Made by a program: the position numbers and the translations under genes. From Gemmatimonadota bacterium (lineage in GTDB: Bacteria; Gemmatimonadota; Gemmatimonadetes; Gemmatimonadales; Gemmatimonadaceae), in the NCBI GenBank assembly GCA_003131365.1, contig PKVB01000003.1, forward strand, positions 22,141 to 29,517: a stretch of 7,377 bases of DNA, written 5' to 3'. Below are positions 1-4,949 of this stretch, piece by piece (the stretch's first letter is position 1; every line of letters begins with the position of its first letter). The notes beneath the pieces were generated by a model. The model was not told the DNA's origin. It did no database searches and saw only the letters and a list, made by a program, of their open reading frames with translations.

Positions 1-1114
1 GGACGATAAGCGGCAGGATCTCCCGGCGCCCGCCGAGTTTCATGCGGAATCGCAGGTAGTGCGAGAAGCCGCTGATGAAGGCGAGCGGGCCGCGGGTGTC
101 GGCATAGCGGCAGTATTCGACGAACGACACCCACTGCGTGGCTAGCACCGAACGCCGAAGCCGGTAGTTGTCGGCCAGCAGCACGGTCCGTTCGACCCGC
201 TCCACGAGCGAGACGCGCCGGGCACGCAAGCGCGCCAGAATCTCCCGGGGGACCGGCGCCGAGAAGGTGCTCGCGAGATATGCCAGCCCCAGGCCGAGCC
301 GGTGCGTCAGCCGGTGCGCCGCGGCGACGGCAACCATGCGCTCCCAGTCGACGTCGGCGCCACGCCGACGCAGAATGGTGAGCGCGTCCGGAATCCAGCG
401 GATCGGGGTCTCGTCGTTCCAGCGCATCCCGTGCACGACCACGAGGAGCAGGAGGCCGGTCGGGTCGAGTTGGCGCACCGGGGAGCCGAGGAAGTCGAGG
501 GGTTCGGCGGTGGCGCGGAAGGTCCGGTCGGCGTCGTCGGACGCTGCCTCGTAAAGGACGTGCCAGTGCAGGTCGATCTCCGCACCGCCTGGGCCGATGC
601 ACTGCACGGCGTGTCGGAAGCGGAAAACGTCCGCGTCGGGTGCATCGATGGCGCACCAGCCGATGGTCCCCAGGATTTCCAGCGCCCGGCCGGCATCGGC
701 GGGGGCCACCATTATGTCCACATCGGCCATCGGGCGCAGCGCATGGTTGCGGTAGTAGGTGAGGGCGAGCGGCGCCCCCTTAACCAGCAGCACCTCCACG
801 CCGCCCGCCACGAGCGCCGCGACCACCGGCTGCACCCGGTGGAACAGCCGGTGCGTGTCGTACCAGGCGCGCCGGTAGACGCCCTTGAGCCGCCCCATGA
901 GCGGGTCGCTGAGCCCCTGGCGCTGCATGTTCTCGTACACCAGCGGAAGCAGGCGCACGGTCTGGTAGCTGAAGTCGGCGTCCAGATCCACTCCGGCGCA
1001 CCACGCCCGGAAGGCGGCGACGGACGGCGCGCCGTCGCGCAGCGCGGCCTCGAGCAGGAGGTGCTGTTCCGCGGACGGCCAGAGGTGCGCGGCGGTCCCG
1101 TCGTTGTCAGCCAT
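1..1114 (-). CDS. Nucleotidyltransferase family protein (PF14907-like), 3' end beyond the window
   Basis: An open frame of 371 codons runs from an ATG at 1114 through the left edge of the window without a stop, so the C-terminus is missing. After a helical N-terminal region, residues 106-137 read as a nucleotidyltransferase core: VEVLLVKGAPLA, then RPMADVDIMV, where D131 and D133 are the likely metal-binding pair. DLHWH at 181-185 could supply a third acidic residue. This pattern is typical of the uncharacterised nucleotidyltransferase family PF14907. Known for the family: members occur in some lasso-peptide and polysaccharide clusters, and one in a lasso-peptide cluster has been linked to sugar addition. 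The ATG shares its A with the TGA of the upstream glycosyltransferase (TGATG), so it is the last visible gene of the coupled operon. Inferred role: transfer of a nucleotide or sugar phosphate to the pathway product. The substrate cannot be told from the sequence. Family assignment is good. Confidence 0.85.
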   Translation of the reverse strand, partial: MADNDGTAAHLWPSAEQHLLLEAALRDGAPSVAAFRAWCAGVDLDADFSYQTVRLLPLVYENMQRQGLSDPLMGRLKGVYRRAWYDTHRLFHRVQPVVAALVAGGVEVLLVKGAPLALTYYRNHALRPMADVDIMVAPADAGRALEILGTIGWCAIDAPDADVFRFRHAVQCIGPGGAEIDLHWHVLYEAASDDADRTFRATAEPLDFLGSPVRQLDPTGLLLLVVVHGMRWNDETPIRWIPDALTILRRRGADVDWERMVAVAAAHRLTHRLGLGLAYLASTFSAPVPREILARLRARRVSLVERVERTVLLADNYRLRRSVLATQWVSFVEYCRYADTRGPLAFISGFSHYLRFRMKLGGRREILPLIV

Positions 1115-1836
1115 CACGGCGTTCCGGCGGGACGGGAGCCGTCTCGCGCCGCGGCCGCCGCGCGCTGGCGGTCGAGCGATCCTTTGAGCGCCCGCAGGTA
1201 GTCGGCGCGCAGGTGCCGGTTTCGCGCGCCGGTGTTGGCGCCGTGGATGCGGCGCCGCAAGACCACCTGCTCCACGGTGCGCGTTACCACGCCGGCCGCG
1301 TCGGCCCGGGCGACCCAGTCGATCGTCTCGCCAACCCGGAGTGACTCGTCGAAGTCACCGACACGTGCCACGGCGGTCCGGCGGATCAGCATCGCCCCGG
1401 CCACTCGGCCGCGGCTCACGCCCGGCGGACACGTGAGGGTCCGCCGCACCTCGTCAGGCAGTTCCGGACTGATGAACTGCTCGACGAGGCCGGTGGCACA
1501 CTCCGCTGCGACGTCGCCGGCCAGCGACTCGAGCCGGCACGAAAGGCTGTCGGGCGTCCACACGTCGTCCGCATCGAGGAAAGCGATCAGCGCGCCGCGG
1601 GCCAGTGCGAGCCCCGCATTGCGCGTCGCGCTGATGCCGCGATGGGGCTGGCGATGGCATCGCACCAGCGGCCCGAATTGCTCCGCGATCGCCGCGCTTC
1701 CATCGGTCGAGCCATCATCGATGACGAGGACTTCGATTGGACGGGGCCATTGTGCACAGGCACTCTCCAGCGCCTCGCCAAGGTAGTGCTCCATGTCGTA
1801 ACACGGTACGATCACGCTGACGTCGGCTGACGTCAC
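1114..1836 (-). CDS. GT2-family glycosyltransferase (second of a tandem pair)
   Basis: A 240-residue protein with a GT-A fold signature, likely cytosolic because no membrane segment is visible. VSVIVPCYDMEHYL at 6-19 is the first beta strand. VIDDGSTDGS at 38-47 is the nucleotide-sugar binding motif. GISATRNAGLALARG is at 67-81, and FLDADD at 86-91 is the DxD metal site. GETIDW at 169-174 lies where the catalytic acid/base region is expected, followed by RRRIHGANT at 194-202. All canonical GT2 elements are present, so it is probably active; the sugar is unknown. The start is GTG at 1836, whose GTGA overlaps the stop of the preceding glycosyltransferase. The stop shares one base with the ATG of the nucleotidyltransferase. 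The C-terminus (YLRALKGSLDRQRAAAA) resembles that of the preceding gene (LLRAMRRSIERKRAAA), and both keep a VGE-x2-DW-x-ARA block, so the pair probably arose by tandem duplication. Confidence 0.92.
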   Translation of the reverse strand: MTSADVSVIVPCYDMEHYLGEALESACAQWPRPIEVLVIDDGSTDGSAAIAEQFGPLVRCHRQPHRGISATRNAGLALARGALIAFLDADDVWTPDSLSCRLESLAGDVAAECATGLVEQFISPELPDEVRRTLTCPPGVSRGRVAGAMLIRRTAVARVGDFDESLRVGETIDWVARADAAGVVTRTVEQVVLRRRIHGANTGARNRHLRADYLRALKGSLDRQRAAAAARDGSRPAGTP

Positions 1837-2534
1837 GGGTCGCTCGCGGCAGCGCGCTTCCGCTCGATCGATCGCCGCATCGCACGCAGCAGCAGAGCGT
1901 TGATCTGCGGATGGGAGAGCGACGCATTGGTGTCGTGCACACGCTTGATGACCAGCGTCTCGGGGAGGACGGCCATCGGCACGCGTGCGTCTCGCGCCCG
2001 GGCGAACCAGTCGGTGTCCTCACCGACGGCGAAGCTGGGATCGAATCGGCCGACGCGGGCAAAGACCTCGCGGCGCGCCAATAGCGACTCCATGATGAAG
2101 CCGGGGACCGGATGGTCGAGCAGTTCGGTGCGGAACCCCGCGGGCGGGCTCGCTCCATCGTGCAGCACGTGCTGCACGTGCGTCACGGTATACTGCACCT
2201 GCGGGTGAGCGCTCATGTATGTGACCTGCCGCTCGAGCTTCTCCGGCAACCAGCGGTCGTCGTGCGAGATGAACGTCACGAGCCCGCAGCGCGCGGTGGC
2301 GATTCCCTGGTTGTAAGCGTTCGCGATGCCTTGCGCGTCCTGGCGGACGAGAGTCACCCCCTCGAACGTCCGCACGATCTCCGCCGTTCGATCCGACGAG
2401 TGGCCGTCGATGACGAGGATCTCGGCGGGACGCAGCGTCCCGCTGACGACGCTCGTGAGCGCGTCGGCGATGAAGCGCTCCCCATTACGCACGATGAGGA
2501 TGACGCTGACGTTCGGGGACGCGGGGGTGGTCAC
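1833..2534 (-). CDS. GT2-family glycosyltransferase (first of a tandem pair)
   Basis: A 233-residue GT-A glycosyltransferase. VSVILIVRNGERFI at 9-22 opens the fold. ILVIDGHSSDRT at 39-50 replaces the usual DDGSTD with DGHSSD. QGIANAYNQGIATARG-like sequence is at 68-83. FISHDD at 88-93 stands where LDADD is normally found. VGEDTDWFARA at 170-180 carries the ED pair expected of the catalytic region. KRVHDTN at 197-203 is conserved with its downstream paralogue. I chose GTG at 2534, which overlaps the stop of pqqD in GTGA and has GGAGG ten bases upstream; it also places the first beta strand close to the N-terminus. The frame is open further upstream, inside pqqD, but that extension shows no family similarity. 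The altered motifs suggest a different donor or metal use from the paralogue. GT2 membership is clear; the specific reaction is not. Confidence 0.9.
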   Translation of the reverse strand: MTTPASPNVSVILIVRNGERFIADALTSVVSGTLRPAEILVIDGHSSDRTAEIVRTFEGVTLVRQDAQGIANAYNQGIATARCGLVTFISHDDRWLPEKLERQVTYMSAHPQVQYTVTHVQHVLHDGASPPAGFRTELLDHPVPGFIMESLLARREVFARVGRFDPSFAVGEDTDWFARARDARVPMAVLPETLVIKRVHDTNASLSHPQINALLLRAMRRSIERKRAAASDP

Positions 2535-3016
2535 AACGCGCTCGCCTCCGGTTCCTTCGGCTTCGGCCACCCGGCCTCGTCGACGTCGTGGATGGGATCC
2601 AGCATGAGCAGGTCTTCCATGTCCGAGTAGGCATTCAGAACGGGCGCCACGAACACCGTACGCGCGTGCCCATTGGGCAACGACGGCCGCACCGGCGCCG
2701 GAGCTGTGCCCTCGTGGCGTGCGTCCTCCACAATCAGGCGTCGCTCCAGCAGCTCGGCTACGAAGGCGTCCACGGCGTGCTCCAGTTCCGTCCGGTCGCA
2801 TTCGTAGCGCCCGGCCAGCGTCCCGGCTATGCCCGAGCGCCCGAGCCCCGCCTCGACGCCGCTCCATATCTCCGCCCCGCTGCCCTGCGTGCTGAAGTAG
2901 TGCCCCGACGCGAGGTCGATGATGACCGCCTCACCGTCGATGATTTCGCCGACGACCGCCGGCGCGTTGATTCTGAGAGTGGGTTCCACTGCCACCGTCC
3001 TGATTGGAGGGTCCAT
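2531..3016 (-). CDS. PqqD-family RRE protein with a precursor-like C-terminal tail
   Basis: A 161-residue protein. Residues 10-95 match the PqqD fold (PF05402), the RiPP recognition element: VVGEIIDGEAVIIDLASGHY at 21-40 forms the beta-hairpin core, FSTQGSGAEIW at 41-51 opens the helical part, and helices around 60-95 (ELEHAVDAFVAELLERRLI) complete the winged helix. In RiPP pathways such proteins bind a peptide leader and present it to modifying enzymes. A Pro/Ala-rich linker (96-119) leads to a tail at 120-161 with VFVAPVLNAYSDMEDL, then LDPIHDVDEAGWPKPKE. PqqD itself is about 90 residues, so this tail is extra. The ATG at 3016 has no clear Shine-Dalgarno and lies 24 nt after the GT-B gene. 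It falls inside the 57-bp direct repeat, which also covers the start of the pqqD remnant. The downstream glycosyltransferase overlaps in GTGA. Likely role (inferred): recruits the operon's enzymes to a peptide or carries the acceptor itself. No PQQ synthesis genes are nearby, so the symbol pqqD is not assigned. Confidence 0.9.
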   Translation of the reverse strand: MDPPIRTVAVEPTLRINAPAVVGEIIDGEAVIIDLASGHYFSTQGSGAEIWSGVEAGLGRSGIAGTLAGRYECDRTELEHAVDAFVAELLERRLIVEDARHEGTAPAPVRPSLPNGHARTVFVAPVLNAYSDMEDLLMLDPIHDVDEAGWPKPKEPEASAL

Positions 3017-3041
3017 CCGCGAAAAGCAACATCCATGCCAT
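2985..3041 (-). repeat. 57-bp direct repeat, copy A, at the start of the intact pqqD-like gene
   Basis: Copy A of a repeat whose partner is at 4708-4764, same orientation and equal length. By eye 50 of 57 bases match with no gap. It starts (minus strand) on the last base of the GT-B stop codon, covers the 24-nt gap and runs about ten codons into pqqD. Identity stops sharply on the upstream side. On the downstream side it falls to roughly 60-70 % over the next 18 or so codons. The distance between copies is 1,723 bp. Confidence 0.85.
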
Positions 3042-4117
3042 CATGCCCCTGCTTCACGGCCTGGATCACTCTCCGGTCGAGCGTGACTCAGCTTGGTGAT
3101 GGTATCAAGATGACCGCGCTCCGCCAAGATTTGGTGAGGAAACAGCCGCGGCCATTCGTCGGCGAAGCGTTTCTTGATCTCGTGCTGGTCGTAGATCTCT
3201 TGAACCAACGTAACGAAAGCCTCGCGATGGACTCTGAGCTTCGCGAGCACCGCGTCGCGAGGAATGTCGGGCCGCACCCCCCGACCGATGAGCTCTCGCA
3301 CCGCCTCCTCGATCGCCCGGGGTTCCGGTGGCACGGTCAGGACGAAGCTCTCTTCAAAGAACAAATCCCGACCGCCCCGGCTGGGCGTGGTCACGATCGG
3401 GAGTCCGCTCAGCAGATATTCGGCACTGGCGAACATCGGACCCTCCTCCTCCGAAAGACACAAGCCGACCCGGCAGGCGTTCAGGCAATCGTTGATCTCC
3501 CGAAGACTGAGCAGTCGATATTCGCCCGAATCCGAGTGATTGAAGAAGTGGGCGCGAGAGAATTCGCGGCGAGTTTCCCGGATGTATTCGGGACCTTCCT
3601 TCGTGGGATTGTAGATCAGGGCCAGACTGGCGATTTCCCGGGCCAGGAAGTGTCGCTTCTGTTTGTCGAGTCGTGCGTTATATACTGCGTCGAACCGCTT
3701 CGTGACGGAGGGCAATGGCCGAAATATTGATTCGTTAACGAAGCAATTGTGGTTGCAGAGTATTGCACGTCCTCCCCGAGCTCGGAACAGTTCCGCCTGA
3801 CCAGGCTCATTGCAAAGGTGAATCAACTCGACATCCGGGAATTGCTGCCTCGTGCGGCTTTCCAACTCCAGAATCCAGTCAAACACGCGAGACGTGAGAG
3901 CCCAACTGTGGCGAAACAGGCAGTAGGCCTTCCGCCCACGAAGTGCGGAGAACAGCATCTGATAGCTGGGCAGAAACTCGTCGACCATATCCAGAATTGG
4001 CTGCACATGAAAAATCGGGGGATCCACCGAGATGATCGAGTAACGGGCAAAGTGGGTTCGATGGAGCCGGGCAAACCCCTCGAGCACGCCACGTCGCACC
4101 GAGTCGCGATCCGTCAT
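3041..4117 (-). CDS. GT-B (GT4-like) glycosyltransferase
   Basis: A 358-residue protein with a recognisable C-terminal GT-B donor domain. CRVGLCLSEEEGPMFASAEY at 215-234 contains an E-x7-E motif (E225, E233), followed by LLSGLPIVTTPSRGGRDLFF at 235-254, the usual run that binds nucleotide-sugar phosphate and base. The N-terminal half is divergent: SIISVDPPIFHVQPILDMV at 27-45, then an acceptor-domain region, and ALIYNPTKEGPEYI at 166-179 near the inter-domain hinge. No signal peptide or membrane helix is seen. The start is ATG at 4117, overlapping the hydroxylase stop as ATGA, with a purine-rich GGGAAG just upstream. The frame stays open far upstream, but only as the antisense of a better reading. 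The gene is poorer in GC (about 45-58 % in hand-counted lines between 3481 and 3780) than its downstream neighbours (65-77 % in sampled lines), and it ends exactly where repeat copy A begins. This points to a separate origin as part of an inserted cassette. Confidence 0.85.
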   Translation of the reverse strand: MTDRDSVRRGVLEGFARLHRTHFARYSIISVDPPIFHVQPILDMVDEFLPSYQMLFSALRGRKAYCLFRHSWALTSRVFDWILELESRTRQQFPDVELIHLCNEPGQAELFRARGGRAILCNHNCFVNESIFRPLPSVTKRFDAVYNARLDKQKRHFLAREIASLALIYNPTKEGPEYIRETRREFSRAHFFNHSDSGEYRLLSLREINDCLNACRVGLCLSEEEGPMFASAEYLLSGLPIVTTPSRGGRDLFFEESFVLTVPPEPRAIEEAVRELIGRGVRPDIPRDAVLAKLRVHREAFVTLVQEIYDQHEIKKRFADEWPRLFPHQILAERGHLDTITKLSHARPESDPGREAGA

Positions 4118-4650
4118 GCTTCCCGCGCTGCGCGGTCGGGCGCTCGTTGCCGGATCGAAGGTGACGCGGCGTATTGTTCCTGCGTCTGTCGAAAGGGATA
4201 CACCATCCGCACCAGTGGCCTGAGCAAGAGCGACGTGACGCCGGCCACCTTTTCGTGGGGAAATGCCTCGTCCTCGATGCCCGTCTCGGGATATTCGTCG
4301 TAGCCACGGTACTGCGTGCCGAACAGGCGATCCCGGATGCTGAACAAGGCACCGAAGTTGGTATCCCGGTGCCGTCGTTCGACGGAATGATGGATTCGAT
4401 GAAACTGCGGCGTGACAAGAACATAACGCAGCGGCCCGAGATTCGTGCGAATGTTGCCGTGATGGAACCGCGTGTACCACTTTGCGATGATGGAGAACCA
4501 GACGATCTGGGGCGGATCCACCTGCAGCATCAGAAATGGAATCACGAGCAACGTGTGCCCGAACGGATGCGCGACCTTGGCGAGCCAGTATGTGACCGCG
4601 AGTGCGACCACAGCAATCAGTGCTCCGATGATGAATCTGCGTCGGTTCAT
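4114..4650 (-). CDS. Fatty acid hydroxylase/sterol desaturase-like protein lacking the N-terminal half
   Basis: A 178-residue protein that matches only the C-terminal half of the fatty acid hydroxylase superfamily (PF04116). Membrane helices are likely at 6-24 and about 33-58. RFHHGNIRTNLGPLRYVLVT at 61-80 and PQFHRIHHS at 81-89 hold the distal histidine clusters (H63, H64, H84, H87, H88). NFG at 98-100 and the DRLFGTQY run (about 107-114) are the normal family ending. Full-length members (about 250-300 residues) carry two earlier histidine clusters, HxxxH-type and HxxHH-type, that complete the di-iron site; these are absent here. A TGA three codons before the ATG rules out a longer in-frame start. 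The ATG at 4650 overlaps the stop of the 30-codon pqqD remnant (ATGA), with GAGGG six bases upstream. The stop overlaps the GT-B start. It may be a decayed enzyme, an internally deleted gene, or a shortened membrane protein kept for another use. Independent di-iron hydroxylation looks unlikely. Confidence 0.75.
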   Translation of the reverse strand: MNRRRFIIGALIAVVALAVTYWLAKVAHPFGHTLLVIPFLMLQVDPPQIVWFSIIAKWYTRFHHGNIRTNLGPLRYVLVTPQFHRIHHSVERRHRDTNFGALFSIRDRLFGTQYRGYDEYPETGIEDEAFPHEKVAGVTSLLLRPLVRMVYPFRQTQEQYAASPSIRQRAPDRAAREA

Positions 4651-4739
4651 GGGTGACCCTCAACGATCTCGGTGAGGACGCCCGCCGCATAGCCTCCGGG
4701 CTTGAGCTCCACTGCCACCTTCCTGCTCGGCGGGACCAT
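4647..4739 (-). pseudogene. 30-codon remnant of a pqqD-like gene, first frame of the operon
   Basis: A short frame starting ATG at 4739 and ending in a TGA that overlaps the hydroxylase ATG. It begins MVPPSRKVAVE, against MDPPIRTVAVE in the intact PqqD protein downstream. Aligned without gaps, 13 of its 30 residues are identical, including A18, V21, E24-I25 and G28, which lie in the first beta-hairpin of the RRE fold. The frame stops just after that, so no RRE domain remains. It is best read as the 5' end of a second pqqD copy whose rest was lost. It may still be translated, because its last codons carry the ribosome-binding site of the hydroxylase gene and could couple the two. The similarity after residue 11 is weak on its own but supported at DNA level (about 70 % over the last 11 aligned codons). 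Confidence 0.55.
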
Positions 4740-4764
4740 CCGGCAAAAGCAACATCCATGCCAT
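4708..4764 (-). repeat. 57-bp direct repeat, copy B, at the start of the pqqD remnant
   Basis: Partner of 2985-3041; seven substitutions and no indels separate them. The 25 nt before the start codon (ATGGCATGGATGTTGCTTTT and five more) match in 23 positions, at least as well as the coding part. The copy sits directly next to the divergent intergenic region, at the 5' end of the minus-strand operon, so it may include the leader of the original pqqD transcript. Confidence 0.85.
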
Positions 4765-4778
4765 GGGGAGCGCTACGG

Positions 4779-4792
4779 AACTTCCCGAAGTT
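4779..4792. promoter_or_regulatory. Inverted repeat AACTTC-CC-GAAGTT, possible operator
   Basis: Perfect 6-bp arms around two bases, about 40 bp upstream of the first start codon of the minus-strand operon and enclosed by the GGGAGCGC/GCGCTCCC arm pair. The size suits a dimeric regulator. No specific regulator family can be named, and it occurs only once in the window. Confidence 0.3.
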
Positions 4793-4845
4793 GTGTCACG
4801 CCGCGGCGCTCCCAGCTCATCCTCCCGGTGGTTCGATTGCCTCCC

Positions 4846-4860
4846 TGATACGGAGTATCA
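4846..4860. promoter_or_regulatory. Inverted repeat TGATAC-GGA-GTATCA, possible operator
   Basis: Perfect 6-bp arms with a 3-bp centre, near the middle of the divergent region and locally AT-rich compared with its surroundings. This is where one would expect overlapping promoters and an operator serving both operons. Function is inferred from symmetry and position only. Confidence 0.35.
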
Positions 4861-4905
4861 TTCGAAGTCCGCACACAACGTCTGCCGCCTGAATAGTGAA
4901 TCACG

Positions 4906-4919
4906 CTGGCGCACGCCAG
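4906..4919. promoter_or_regulatory. Inverted repeat CTGGCG-CA-CGCCAG upstream of the BKACE gene
   Basis: Perfect 6-bp arms around CA, ending 30 bp before the ATG at 4950. A G-T and a C-G pair extend it to 18 bp in RNA form. The two-base centre favours a DNA operator over an RNA hairpin, though a larger loop could form if the inner pairs open. It lies inside the region a GTG start at 4896 would translate, which is one reason to prefer the ATG at 4950. Confidence 0.3.
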
Positions 4920-4949
4920 TGCATATCCCCGTGCGCCGATGGAGCATCC

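Larger units (their letters stand above)
4765..4949. promoter_or_regulatory. Divergent intergenic region between the two operons
   Basis: These 185 bp separate the minus-strand operon (first ATG at 4739) from the plus-strand operon (ATG at 4950) and must hold promoters for both unless transcription enters from outside. No convincing -35/-10 pair was found by eye. The spacer is rich in dyad symmetry: three inverted repeats listed separately, an 8-bp arm pair GGGAGCGC (4766-4773) and GCGCTCCC (4806-4813), and a 10-bp self-complementary CGCCGCGGCG at 4799-4808. GGAG at 4941-4944, five bases before the ATG at 4950, is the ribosome-binding site of the BKACE gene. Confidence 0.5.

Noticed and set aside
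302..1201. Long plus-strand open frame (299 codons) opposite the nucleotidyltransferase
   Set aside because: Composition is typical of antisense GC-rich coding DNA. The minus frame holds the conserved KG and DVD motifs.
1833..2867. Longer form of the first GT2 protein starting inside pqqD
   Set aside because: The extra N-terminus is the shadow of pqqD. GTG 2534 has a GGAGG upstream and a GTGA overlap, and begins at the conserved first strand.
2931..3043. Alternative-frame small peptides from the repeat (MDVAFRGW... and MAWMLLFADG...), considered as RiPP precursors because both copies share them
   Set aside because: Shared sequence is explained by the DNA repeat. Substitutions between copies do not favour these frames, and the downstream parts diverge fully.
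2588..3730. Long plus-strand open frame (380 codons) across pqqD and the GT-B gene
   Set aside because: It spans two unrelated minus-strand genes and the repeat, with no recognisable domain.
4118..4759. Upstream extension of the GT-B frame, which stays open to 4759 and would make a 572-residue protein
   Set aside because: The extension is the out-of-frame shadow of the hydroxylase and repeat region, low in hydrophobic order and without family motifs. The ATG at 4117 with an ATGA overlap fits the operon pattern.
4896..4949. GTG start at 4896 for the BKACE protein
   Set aside because: It adds 18 residues with no family match and runs through an inverted repeat; ATG 4950 has a GGAG at proper spacing.
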